From Roseobacter cerasinus (GTDB lineage: Bacteria; Pseudomonadota; Alphaproteobacteria; Rhodobacterales; Rhodobacteraceae): a stretch of DNA of 64,000 nucleotides. Below, piece after piece: positions 16,901 through 25,133 of this stretch. Within the stretch, counting starts at the first letter, position 1. Each line of letters begins with the position of its first letter. The notes below the pieces were generated by a model that worked only from the letters and a program-made list of their open reading frames with translations, was not told where the DNA came from and ran no database searches. The stretch spans positions 248,001-312,000 of the forward strand of contig NZ_BLIV01000005.1 of NCBI RefSeq assembly GCF_009811755.1, read 5' to 3'. The position numbers and the translations under genes are program-made.

Positions 16901-17668
16901 CTAGTCAACTGTAATGATGGTTTCGGCCTCGACCGGTGTGCCATCGACCGCATAGGCGCGGTGGTCGTTGGTATTGAGCGAGACGCGCAGGATGTGTTGG
17001 CCAGATGGCAGAGCGCCGATGCTGTAGCTGTTGGTAAAAACCCGGCCCAGCTTCATGCCGCCCAGATAGATATGCCCATGCCCGGTCCCATCGACATGGT
17101 CGCCATCCTGCATGGCTTCGGAGAACGTGAAGTTGGTTGTCTCAATCTGGGCCAACCAACCGTTTTCGACCCGTTCCACGCTCAGGCTGACGGTGGGCTG
17201 AGGCCCGTCGCCAACATCGTGTTGCATGGTACCATGGCCCATCGCGCTATGCGCGGCCATACTGTCCGGGTTCGGCGTGGCATAGCGAATATTCACGCTT
17301 GTGTCGCCCGCATTTGCGAAGGTCAACGTGACCGGGATCAGGGCGCCATCTTCAAACGGGGTGTCCGAGCGGATCATGATATGGGCCGCGTCCGTCGCCA
17401 GTGACGATGTGCCGGTCTGGATTGGCAGGCCTGCTTCTGCGCCATGCAACATGACAGTGGCGGTCGGGCTGCTGACAGCGACCAGCTGATCCGGCGCGCC
17501 CTGGTTATCGATGGTCAGCACGGCAGCCGCACCATTGCCCATGGGGGAGGCTGTGGACTCGGTGATCAGGAGATGGCGCGCCGCGGGCGAAAACACCCCG
17601 CTGAACCACAGCGCCGCCCCGGTTGCCGCGACCGCCACCAACAGAAAAGCCGCTTTCATCTCTGGCAC
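16901..17668 (-). CDS. Copper-chaperone-like (PCuAC) secreted protein with C-terminal extension
   Basis: A 255-residue exported protein with an N-terminal membrane/signal segment (AAFLLVAVAATGAALWFSG). Residues about 30-130 follow the PCuAC/DUF461 pattern (LLITESTASP, AAAVLTIDNQG, VMLHGAEAG, DGALIPVTLTFANAG). A Met/His-rich linker (DSMAAHSAMGHGTMQHD) of the kind that binds copper leads to a second beta-rich domain with GHGHIYLGGMKLGRV and HILRVSLNTNDHRAY. It probably handles copper in the periplasm. It is divergent from the membrane protein at 17689 with only 20 bp between the starts, so the two may be functionally linked. It lies between catabolic genes without an obvious metabolic tie to them. 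Confidence 0.65.
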   Translation of the reverse strand: MPEMKAAFLLVAVAATGAALWFSGVFSPAARHLLITESTASPMGNGAAAVLTIDNQGAPDQLVAVSSPTATVMLHGAEAGLPIQTGTSSLATDAAHIMIRSDTPFEDGALIPVTLTFANAGDTSVNIRYATPNPDSMAAHSAMGHGTMQHDVGDGPQPTVSLSVERVENGWLAQIETTNFTFSEAMQDGDHVDGTGHGHIYLGGMKLGRVFTNSYSIGALPSGQHILRVSLNTNDHRAYAVDGTPVEAETIITVD

Positions 17669-17688
17669 GCCCCACGCATCATACCCCG

Positions 17689-19065
17689 GTGAGACTGAGG
17701 AACATAATCATTGCCGTCAAGCTTGCGCTGCTGTGGTGCAGCCCGGCGCTGGCGCATGTCTCGGAACAGGGCTTTGTGCTGCTGCTGCCGACGGGGGCCT
17801 ATATCTCCGCCGGTGTGGCCGTTGTCGCGCTGACGGTGATCGCATTGTTTGCCATTCCGGAACGCGCGGTGACGCGGATGTTTTCCGTACGCGCTTTGCC
17901 GTCCCGCGGTTTCGGCACATTGCCGGTGGTCACGAGCCTGCTGTCCTTCTGCGTCATGTGCTTTGGCATCTACATCGGCATCTACGGCTCGCGTAATCCG
18001 CTGTCGAACCTGATGCCTTTGGGGTTTTGGACGGTTGGCTGGATTGCGCTGGTCAGCCTTGCGGCCTTCCTTGGCAATATCTGGACATGGATCAATCCGT
18101 GGGTGGGCCTCTATCACCTGCTGAGGATCAAGGAGCCGCTGGTGCGCTTGCCAGAGGGCACCGGGGTCTGGCCTGCGACGCTGATGCTGGTCGCATTTGC
18201 TGCGTTCCTACTCGCGGACCCGGCTCCAGACGACCCCGCGCGATTGGCGCAATTGGTGGCCGCTTATTGGGGGTTCACCTTTCTGGGGCTGATCCTGTTT
18301 GGGCCGAACTGGTGCCGGCGCGCGGAGCTTGGGCAGGTCCTCTTTGCCGCCTTTGCCAGTCTGGCGGTGATCCGGCTGCAGCCGCCCGCAGGGATCGGTG
18401 GCCCCGGCTGGCAGATTGCGCAAGCCCCACCGGTGCGGGCGGCAGGTCTTTTTGCGCTGACCCTGTTGGGCGTCGGCAGCTTTGACGGGCTGAACGAAAC
18501 CTTCTGGTGGCTGGGCCAGATCGGCGTGAACCCGCTGGAGTTCCCGGGCCGCTCGGCCATTGTCGGCGTGACAGTTATGGGGCTCTTCGGGGCCATTCTG
18601 GGCCTGATCGTGGCGTTTGCCGTGGTGGTCTGGCTGGGCATGCGGCTGGCGCGCAAGCAGGTGCCGTTTGGCCTCGCATTCGGATGGCTTGCCCTGTGTG
18701 TTCTGCCGATTGCGCTGGTCTATCACATGGCGCACTACCTGACCGCGTTCATCGTCGGCATCCAGTACACCATTGCCGCTGTCAGCGATCCGTTTGCCAC
18801 CGGGGCGGACCTGCTGGGCATACAGCCCTTCCGGGTCACCACCGGGTTTTTCAACCGGATTGACACGGTGCGGCTGATCTGGGTCACCCAGGCGGGGCTG
18901 GTTGTGCTGGGTCACGTCTGGTCGGTTCTGTTGGCCCACCGGGTGGCCATCACGCTCTTCGGCGATCATCGCCGGGCGGCCATTGCCACGCTGCCCCTGT
19001 CGATTTTCATGATCGGCTACACATTCCTTGGTCTGTGGCTTTTGGCGGCACCGAAAGGCGCGTAA
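17689..19065 (+). CDS. Polytopic inner-membrane protein, function unknown
   Basis: A 458-residue protein with an apparent N-terminal signal/first helix (residues 1-19, ending in PALAH) and about ten further hydrophobic segments, for example TLPVVTSLLSFCVMCFGIYI, IALVSLAAFLGNIWTW and CVLPIALVYHMAHYLTAF. A GTG start at 17689 is preferred because it opens the signal segment; an upstream ATG at 17623 would overlap the divergent gene. I do not recognise a characterised family with confidence; it resembles uncharacterised proteins sometimes labelled fenitrothion-hydrolase-like. Pairing with a copper-chaperone-like gene suggests metal or cofactor handling at the membrane, unproven. Confidence 0.6.
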   Translation: MRLRNIIIAVKLALLWCSPALAHVSEQGFVLLLPTGAYISAGVAVVALTVIALFAIPERAVTRMFSVRALPSRGFGTLPVVTSLLSFCVMCFGIYIGIYGSRNPLSNLMPLGFWTVGWIALVSLAAFLGNIWTWINPWVGLYHLLRIKEPLVRLPEGTGVWPATLMLVAFAAFLLADPAPDDPARLAQLVAAYWGFTFLGLILFGPNWCRRAELGQVLFAAFASLAVIRLQPPAGIGGPGWQIAQAPPVRAAGLFALTLLGVGSFDGLNETFWWLGQIGVNPLEFPGRSAIVGVTVMGLFGAILGLIVAFAVVVWLGMRLARKQVPFGLAFGWLALCVLPIALVYHMAHYLTAFIVGIQYTIAAVSDPFATGADLLGIQPFRVTTGFFNRIDTVRLIWVTQAGLVVLGHVWSVLLAHRVAITLFGDHRRAAIATLPLSIFMIGYTFLGLWLLAAPKGA

Positions 19066-19106
19066 GCTGCCCACACACAGCCCATCACCAGAATTATCTG
19101 GACAAA

Positions 19107-19125
19107 TTGCATGTATGCAAACAAC
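19107..19125 (+). promoter_or_regulatory. Putative MarR operator copy 2 (before the Liv-type binding protein)
   Basis: CATGTATGCAAACAAC at 19110-19125 aligns with the copies at 16868 and 24273. It overlaps a perfect 6-2-6 inverted repeat, TTGCAT-GT-ATGCAA, at 19107-19120. It lies about 53 bases before the start codon at 19178, where a regulator would act on the transporter operon. Confidence 0.5.
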
Positions 19126-19177
19126 ATTTACCCACAATGATCAGAGGCCAAAGGCCCCACCGACAGGGAGAGTTGGA

Positions 19178-20458
19178 ATGACACAGACACCAAAGACAAG
19201 CCGCCGGAGACTATTGAAAAGCGCAGGCGCAGGTGCCCTTCTGGCAGCCTCACCTTTGATCGGGCGCTTTGCCAGCGCGCAATCCAGCGCCCCGATCAAG
19301 ATCGGATTTCAGCAACACTCCACCGGCATCGGCGCCGCTTATGGCCGCTGGTACGGGCGCACGACGGATGCGGCGGTGAAAATGATCAACGACGCGGGCG
19401 GCATCAATGGCCGACCGGTTGAGATCATCGCCGAAGATGACGGCACCGACCCCAAGCGCGGGGCTGAGGTGGTCGAGAAATTCTCCAACCAGCATGGCTG
19501 CGATGTCGCGTTCGGAACGCTGTTCAGCCATGTGGTCATTGGCTCCGCCCCGGCGGCGGGAGAGCAGAAGATCCCATATTTTGTTGTCTCCGAAGGGCAC
19601 CATGTCGCCTCCGGCGCGTTGAACCGCTACACCCTGCAGCCGGGCATCACCGATGTGAAAAGCCAGGTTCAGGCGATGGCGCCTTATGTGTCGGAAAATC
19701 TGGGCAAGAAGGTCACCATGATCTTCCCTGATTTCGCCTTTGGCCATGATCACCGCGACTTCTTCACCGCTGCGATTGAGGCACAGGGAGGTGAAGTGCT
19801 GGAACATATCGCCGTGCCACCCGCCGAGACCTCCTTCACCAAATATTTCCCCAAGATCCCGCGCGAGACCGAAGTGCTGTATCACGTCATGGTTGGCCCA
19901 GCGGTGCTGACATTCGTGAAGGAGCTGGGCGAATTCTTTGGCCCGTCGAGCCCTGCGATCTTTGGCTTCATCGACTCGCTGGAGGCGGTCGATCTGGCCT
20001 CGCCCGGTCTGGAGTTTCTGGAGGGCACCTATTTCTGGGAGGGCAATCCCCGCTACGCACAGGCCGATCAGACGGAATACGACCAGGCCTTCCGCGCGGC
20101 TGTTGGCGTTGATGACAACGGCGCATCGGTGTCGGACCCCAGCGATGTGTCGACCTATGCCCATATGTTCGGCTGCTGGGAAACCCTGAATATCATCAAG
20201 GCGGGGATGGAAGCCTCCGACTATCAAAGTGCCGCAGATCGCCAGAAGCTGATCGAAGCGGTTGAGGCCATGACCGAGATGCCGGAAAGCATGCAGCATC
20301 CGCAGGGTCCGAAGCTGTTCAACGGCAAGACACATCAGGTCTTTGGTGTTCAATACATCTCGCGCGTTGAAAATGGGCGTCTGGTCAAAGTGCATACGAC
20401 GTCCATCGAGGACACGCTTTACCCGGATGAAGTGGACTACACCACGCAATCGTTCTGA
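19178..20458 (+). CDS. Liv-type ABC transporter substrate-binding protein, Tat-exported
   Basis: A 426-residue periplasmic binding protein of the branched-chain amino-acid/amide class (type I fold). The start at 19178 has GGGAGAG upstream and opens a twin-arginine leader (SRRRLLKSAGAGALLAAS, cleavage likely after ASA). Family segments include IKIGFQQHSTGIGAAYGRW, TTDAAVKMINDAGGINGRP and IIAEDDGTDPKRGAEVV. It is the first gene of a five-gene importer unit. Given the neighbours, the ligand is more likely the ring compound degraded by this regulon than leucine; that is inference. Confidence 0.87.
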   Translation: MTQTPKTSRRRLLKSAGAGALLAASPLIGRFASAQSSAPIKIGFQQHSTGIGAAYGRWYGRTTDAAVKMINDAGGINGRPVEIIAEDDGTDPKRGAEVVEKFSNQHGCDVAFGTLFSHVVIGSAPAAGEQKIPYFVVSEGHHVASGALNRYTLQPGITDVKSQVQAMAPYVSENLGKKVTMIFPDFAFGHDHRDFFTAAIEAQGGEVLEHIAVPPAETSFTKYFPKIPRETEVLYHVMVGPAVLTFVKELGEFFGPSSPAIFGFIDSLEAVDLASPGLEFLEGTYFWEGNPRYAQADQTEYDQAFRAAVGVDDNGASVSDPSDVSTYAHMFGCWETLNIIKAGMEASDYQSAADRQKLIEAVEAMTEMPESMQHPQGPKLFNGKTHQVFGVQYISRVENGRLVKVHTTSIEDTLYPDEVDYTTQSF

Positions 20459-20512
20459 AACCAGAGCGCCATCGCCCGGGGCCCCGGTCCCGGCTGGACG
20501 AGTAAAGACTGA

Positions 20513-21439
20513 ATGGATTTCGGACCTCACCTCATGCTCGCCATCCTCGAAGGGGCTGTGGGCGCATCGGTTCTGGCGCTGACGGCGCTTGGCCTGTCGC
20601 TCGTGTTTGGGGTGATGCGGGTGGTCAACGTGGCTCACGGCGAATTCTTCATGCTGGGGGCCGTTGTCGCTTGGTTTGTGTCCACGTCCATTGCCGGGCA
20701 TCCGGCCATCGGGTTTCTGGCCGCACTTGCGATCGCACCGCTGATCGCGGGCGCAGTCGCCGTGCTGGTGGATCGGCTGATCCTGAAAAACGTGGCCTAT
20801 GACCCCGAGGCGACCATCGTCGGCACCATCGGGGTTCTTTACATCCTGCAGCAGTCCGCGCTGATGATCTACGGGCCGGAGGCGCGGCCGGTTGAGCCGC
20901 CTTTCAGCCACCGGATCGCACTGCCCTGGCTGGAATGGGGCGAAAATGGCTTGGCGTTTTTCTATCCCTGGGGGCTGAGCATCACCAGCTACAAACTGTT
21001 TGTGATCGCTGCGGCCATCAGCATCCTGCTGGCGTTCTGGTTGATCCTGTCCCGCACGCGGCTGGGGCTGATCATGCGCGCGACACAGATGGATCGGGAA
21101 ACCGCGCTGGCCTTTGGCATCCCGGTGCAGCGCGTCTACTCGATTGTCTTTGGTCTGGGCGCGGCGCTGGCGGCGCTGGCTGCGGTCCTGATCGTCCCGA
21201 TCCAGCAGGCGCACTACCTGATGGGGCATGATCCGCTCCTGCTGAGCTTTATCGTTGTGATCATCGGCGGGCTGGGGTCGGTGCGGGGCACGATTTTCGC
21301 GGCCTTGCTGATCGGCATGTCGGACGGGGTCATTTCGGTCTTCCTCAGCCCAACGCTGTCCAAGATCCTGGCCACGCTGCTTGTGGCACTGGTGCTCGTC
21401 TTCCGCCCGCAGGGGCTTTACGGGAAGAAGATGGCATGA
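20513..21439 (+). CDS. livH: Liv-type ABC transporter permease 1
   Basis: A 308-residue LivH-family permease with about eight membrane helices. The conserved LGLSLVFGVMRVVNVAHGEFFMLG stretch is split over residues 24-47. The C-terminal half has DRETALAFGIPVQRVYSIVF and a glycine-rich helix. It sits 54 bp after the binding-protein gene and overlaps livM by ATGA, so it belongs to the importer operon. Confidence 0.9.
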   Translation: MDFGPHLMLAILEGAVGASVLALTALGLSLVFGVMRVVNVAHGEFFMLGAVVAWFVSTSIAGHPAIGFLAALAIAPLIAGAVAVLVDRLILKNVAYDPEATIVGTIGVLYILQQSALMIYGPEARPVEPPFSHRIALPWLEWGENGLAFFYPWGLSITSYKLFVIAAAISILLAFWLILSRTRLGLIMRATQMDRETALAFGIPVQRVYSIVFGLGAALAALAAVLIVPIQQAHYLMGHDPLLLSFIVVIIGGLGSVRGTIFAALLIGMSDGVISVFLSPTLSKILATLLVALVLVFRPQGLYGKKMA

Positions 21440-22380
21440 GCCTTGATACCCGGTCCGTCACCCTGCATCTGGGCCTGATCGCTGCGCTGATCGTACTGGG
21501 CTTCGTGCTGCCAACGTATCATCAGGGAAATCTGGCCCGCATTCTGGTGCTGGCGACCTATGCCGTCGGGTACAATGTCCTTTTCGGCTATACCGGGCTG
21601 CTCAGCCTCGGGCATGCGATGTTCTTTGCCGCAGGCATGTATGGTTGCGGGCTGGCCATGCATCTGGGCGGTGTGACCGTCATACCGGCCCTTGTAATTG
21701 GGCTGATCTGTGCGGCGGCCCTGTCAGCTGTTGTTGCGCTTTTGGCGCTGCGGACCATTGGTGTGGCCTTCATGATCGTGACACTGATGTTCGCGCAATC
21801 GGTTTATCTGACAGCGCTCTACCTGGGCGAATGGACCGGCGGCGACGAAGGCTTTGTCATTGCGCAGGCCAGCCGCCAGATCGCTGGCTATGCGCTGACC
21901 GACCCCCTGACCCGCTATTACGCGGCCCTGAGCCTCTTTGCCATAGCACTGCTGATCACGGCCCGCATGATGCAGATGTCTTTTGGCCGTGTCCTGATCG
22001 GCGTGCGCGAGAATGAGGAACGCACGCGCATGCTCGGCTATGACGTATTTCGGCACAAGCTGGCTGCGGTTGTCATCTCCGGTACAATCGCGGGGGCAGC
22101 GGGGGCCGGATATGCGGTGCTGTTTGGCTATGTGGGGGCCACATTCGCATCGGTGCAGTATTCCATCTTTCCGCTGCTTTGGGTGCTCTTGGGCGGGATG
22201 GGCACCACGATTGGCCCGCTGGTCGGCGTCGCCTTCATGTTCTATCTGATCGACTATGCCAGTGGGATCACCAATGCCTACATGCTGATCGCGGGGGCGG
22301 TGCTTGTGTTGCTGACCCTTTTCGCGCGCGCGGGGATTGTCGGTGAGATCCGCAATCGCTGGGCGCCTTGGCTGCCATGA
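21436..22380 (+). CDS. livM: Liv-type ABC transporter permease 2
   Basis: A 314-residue LivM-family permease. Characteristic segments are AVGYNVLFGYTGLLSLGHAM near the N-terminus, LALRTIGVAFMIVTLMFAQ, and RVLIGVRENEERTRMLGYDV, the cytoplasmic coupling loop. About eight to ten membrane helices are visible. It pairs with the LivH protein to form the channel. ATG overlaps on both sides mean tight co-translation. Confidence 0.9.
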   Translation: MSLDTRSVTLHLGLIAALIVLGFVLPTYHQGNLARILVLATYAVGYNVLFGYTGLLSLGHAMFFAAGMYGCGLAMHLGGVTVIPALVIGLICAAALSAVVALLALRTIGVAFMIVTLMFAQSVYLTALYLGEWTGGDEGFVIAQASRQIAGYALTDPLTRYYAALSLFAIALLITARMMQMSFGRVLIGVRENEERTRMLGYDVFRHKLAAVVISGTIAGAAGAGYAVLFGYVGATFASVQYSIFPLLWVLLGGMGTTIGPLVGVAFMFYLIDYASGITNAYMLIAGAVLVLLTLFARAGIVGEIRNRWAPWLP

Positions 22381-23069
22381 TGCTGTTGGAAACCAAAGGC
22401 CTCACCCGCATCTATGGCGGCCTTCGGGCGGTCGACACGGTGGACTACACGCTGGCCAAAGGTGAGATCCACGCGCTGATCGGACCCAATGGCGCGGGCA
22501 AGAGCACCTTCGTCGGTATGGTGTCGGGCCGCATTCCAGCCAGCGAAGGCGAGGTCTGGTTTGACGGCGAGAATGTCACGGCGCTTCCCGCCCATGCCCG
22601 AATTCAGCGCGGCATGGCCTATACATTTCAGATCACGGCGATCTATGCGCGCCTTAGCCTGTTCGACAATGTCGCACTGGCCTTGGGGCAACGCGACAAG
22701 GCCAAAGTGCGGGCCGCGCTCGACCGGGTGGGGCTGGCCAACCGCATGGAACAGATCGCAGGCGATCTGGCCTATGGCCACCAGCGGTTGCTGGAGATTG
22801 CCATGGGTGTGGCCCAGACCCCGCGCTTGCTGATCCTCGATGAACCCACGCAGGGCCTCGCCGAAAGCGAGATTGAGGAGTTCAACACCCTGATCAGAGA
22901 GCTGGCCGGTGACACGACGATCCTGTTGATCGAGCACAACATGAGCGTCGTGATGGCGCTGGCAGATGAAATCACGGTGCTGGAGACCGGCAAGATACTC
23001 GCCCGTGGCACGCCTGCCGAGATCCATGCCAATGCCGATGTGCAAAATGCCTACCTGGGGACGGGATGA
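22377..23069 (+). CDS. livG: Liv-type ABC transporter ATPase 1
   Basis: A 230-residue LivG-family ATPase. Walker A is GPNGAGKST, the Q-loop region reads AYTFQITAIYARLSLFDNV, and the Walker B LLILDEPTQGLAE is followed by the H-loop LLIEHNMSVVMAL. The signature motif is weaker than usual (DLAYGHQRLLEIAMG), as is common in LivG. The ATGATG at the livM stop gives two possible starts, 22377 and 22380. It energises transport together with the next gene product. Confidence 0.89.
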   Translation: MMLLETKGLTRIYGGLRAVDTVDYTLAKGEIHALIGPNGAGKSTFVGMVSGRIPASEGEVWFDGENVTALPAHARIQRGMAYTFQITAIYARLSLFDNVALALGQRDKAKVRAALDRVGLANRMEQIAGDLAYGHQRLLEIAMGVAQTPRLLILDEPTQGLAESEIEEFNTLIRELAGDTTILLIEHNMSVVMALADEITVLETGKILARGTPAEIHANADVQNAYLGTG

Positions 23070-23764
23070 CGCTGAGGGTGGAGGCCATAAGCACCGGCTA
23101 CGATCAGGTTCAGGTGTTGTACGACCTGTCGCTTGAGGCGCGCCCGGGTGAGGTGCTGTGCCTCTTGGGCCGGAACGGGGCAGGCAAGACCACCACGCTC
23201 AAGGCGATCATGGGCCTGCTGCCGTTGCAATCAGGCACAATCCGTCTGGATGGGCAAATCATCAGCACCCTGCCGCCGCATGAGGTGCCGCGCCAGGGCA
23301 TCGCCTATGTCCCGCAGGGCCGACGTCTGTTCAAGGAGCTGACAGTGGCCGAGAACATCGACGTGGGCCTGATGACGCGCGGCAAATCCGCCGCCACCCG
23401 CGAGCGGATCCTGACCATGTTTCCGCGGCTGCGGGAACGGCTGTCCCAACGGGCCGAGACCCTGTCGGGCGGCGAGCAGCAGATGCTGGCCACGGCCCGC
23501 GCCCTCTGTCTGGAGCCTTCTGTCCTGTTGCTGGATGAGCCGACCGAGGGCTTGCAACCTTCCATGATCGCACTGATCACCGACACCGTCCGTGCGATGA
23601 GGGACGAGGGCAAGGCGGTCATTCTGGTCGAGCAGCGGATTGAAACGGTTTTATCACTGGCCGACCGCGTGGCCTTCATTGAAAACGGGCACAGCCGCGA
23701 GGTGGTCGAGACCCAAACGCTGCGCGATGATCCCAGCCTGTTGAACAAATATGTCGGCATCTAA
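23066..23764 (+). CDS. livF: Liv-type ABC transporter ATPase 2
   Basis: A 232-residue LivF-family ATPase with Walker A GRNGAGKTT, signature TLSGGEQQMLATARAL, Walker B VLLLDEPTEGLQPS and H-loop ILVEQRIETVLSLADR. It overlaps livG by ATGA and closes the importer operon. The next gene converges from the minus strand after 35 bp; no terminator hairpin was seen between them. Confidence 0.9.
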   Translation: MTLRVEAISTGYDQVQVLYDLSLEARPGEVLCLLGRNGAGKTTTLKAIMGLLPLQSGTIRLDGQIISTLPPHEVPRQGIAYVPQGRRLFKELTVAENIDVGLMTRGKSAATRERILTMFPRLRERLSQRAETLSGGEQQMLATARALCLEPSVLLLDEPTEGLQPSMIALITDTVRAMRDEGKAVILVEQRIETVLSLADRVAFIENGHSREVVETQTLRDDPSLLNKYVGI

Positions 23765-23799
23765 ATCCCTGCACATCTAAGGCAGCAGCGCAAAGAGCT

Positions 23800-24231
23800 T
23801 CAGATCAGCTTGGCCAGGAGGGCCTCGAACGCCACAATTTCATCGGGCGTCAAACGCTCGACCGTTTCGGTGCGCGCGGCCAGGGCCTGATCTAAGGCGA
23901 TCTCGAATGCGGCACGCCCCGCCTGCGTCAGATCCACAAGGCGCAACCGCTGATCGTTCTGATCCGCCGAGGAGTGCACCAGACCTTTGGCCCGCAGCCG
24001 TTCCACAACCCCTTTGATCGTCGCGGAATCCATCGCCGTCAGCCGGCCCAGCTTGTTTTGCGACAGCGCCCCGCATTCCCATAAACGCGCAAGCACAGCA
24101 AATTGGGTGGGCGTCAGCCCGTCAACATGTTTGGCAAAGATCGCCACATGACGCTGATTGGCCCGCCGCAGATTGTACCCGATCTGCTGGGACAGCTGAT
24201 AAGGATCCGGTTTCTTCATTTCGTTCGCCAT
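23800..24231 (-). CDS. MarR-family transcriptional regulator
   Basis: A 143-residue winged-helix protein of MarR type: DPYQLSQQIGYNLRRANQRH, then the recognition region LSQNKLGRLTAMDSATIKGVVERL and the wing with DQNDQRLRLVDLTQAG. It is divergent from the molybdenum-hydroxylase operon, and the gap between them (24232-24299) contains a motif copy at 24273-24288. Similar copies precede hyuA and the Liv operon. MarR proteins usually repress and are released by a small aromatic or ring ligand, which would fit a catabolic regulon. Binding to these sites is inferred. Confidence 0.87.
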   Translation of the reverse strand: MANEMKKPDPYQLSQQIGYNLRRANQRHVAIFAKHVDGLTPTQFAVLARLWECGALSQNKLGRLTAMDSATIKGVVERLRAKGLVHSSADQNDQRLRLVDLTQAGRAAFEIALDQALAARTETVERLTPDEIVAFEALLAKLI

Positions 24232-24272
24232 AGCAAAGCATTGACAGTTTGCACGGCCTCCCGCAACATCTG

Positions 24273-24288
24273 CTTGTATACGAACAAA
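24273..24288 (+). promoter_or_regulatory. Putative MarR operator copy 3 (between marR and the hydroxylase operon)
   Basis: CTTGTATACGAACAAA, 12-27 bases before the start codon at 24300 and about 42 bases from the marR start. It contains the inverted TTGT/ACAA arms and a GTATAC core, matching the copies at 16868 and 19110. Position between divergent genes fits autoregulation plus operon control. Confidence 0.55.
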
Positions 24289-24299
24289 TCTGCACGGCC

Positions 24300-25133
24300 A
24301 TGACGGACAGACATCTGTATCAACGCCCGGATACTCTGAGCGACGCGCTTTCTCTTCTGGCGTCGGGCGGCTGGCAGGTGGCGGCAGGGTGCACCGATAT
24401 CTTTCCAGCCACGCAGCGTAAGGTGCTGGATGGTCCCACGCTGGACATCACCGGGATTGCAGATCTGCGGGGCATCACGCGCACCGACAAGGGGTTGCGC
24501 ATCGGGGCAACGACAACCTGGACCGACATCATCAAGGCGGATTTGCCCGCCGCGTTTGACGGGTTGAAGCTGGCGGCGCGCGAGGTGGGCGCGATGCAAA
24601 TTCAGAACCGAGGCACGTTGGCCGGAAATCTGTGCAATGCCTCCCCTGCTGCAGACGGCGTGCCACCCCTGCTGGTGTTGGACGCACAGGTTGAGATCAG
24701 CAGCCCCGAGGGTGTTCAGACGCTGCCGCTCGCGGCATTCATCACTGGCCCGCGACAGACGGCCCTGGCCCCCACCGACCTTGTCAGCGCCATCCATATT
24801 CCAGTGGCGTCGATGGACGGGCGCAGCCATTTCCTGAAACTGGGCGCGCGAAAGTATCTGGTGATCTCCGTTGCGATGACAGCGGCCCGGATCGTGGTGA
24901 CGGACGGCGTGGTGACGCAGGCCGCGCTGGCAGTGGGGTCCTGCGGCCCGGTTGCAACCCGCTTGCCCGAGGTTGAGGCGCAGTTGATCGGCCAGCCCGT
25001 CGATGCCAGCCTGGTCACGGATGCAGCTGTGGCCCGGGCCATCGCCCCCATCGATGACATCCGGGCTGATGCCACCTATCGCACGGAGGGCGCAGCTGAG
25101 TTGCTGCGCCGCACGGTTGATGCGGTGTCATGA
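24300..25133 (+). CDS. FAD-binding subunit of a molybdenum hydroxylase (CoxM/xanthine dehydrogenase family)
   Basis: A 277-residue medium subunit. FAD-binding motifs are VAAGCTDIFP near the N-terminus and QIQNRGTLAGNLCNASPAAD in the middle (the usual IRNxGTxGGN), followed by the CO-dehydrogenase flavoprotein C-terminal domain. It passes electrons from the molybdenum and Fe-S centres to an acceptor. ATG 24300 is chosen because an upstream frame from 24249 would run through the operator. It overlaps the next gene by ATGA. The substrate is not fixed by sequence; family members hydroxylate purines, nicotinate and other N-heterocycles or aldehydes. Confidence 0.88.
   Translation: MTDRHLYQRPDTLSDALSLLASGGWQVAAGCTDIFPATQRKVLDGPTLDITGIADLRGITRTDKGLRIGATTTWTDIIKADLPAAFDGLKLAAREVGAMQIQNRGTLAGNLCNASPAADGVPPLLVLDAQVEISSPEGVQTLPLAAFITGPRQTALAPTDLVSAIHIPVASMDGRSHFLKLGARKYLVISVAMTAARIVVTDGVVTQAALAVGSCGPVATRLPEVEAQLIGQPVDASLVTDAAVARAIAPIDDIRADATYRTEGAAELLRRTVDAVS

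Noticed and set aside
19250-21229. A 659-residue minus-strand open frame opposite the Liv binding protein and permease.
   Set aside because: Low-complexity Arg/Gln/His/Asp composition typical of a third-position GC shadow; the plus-strand genes have clear family motifs.
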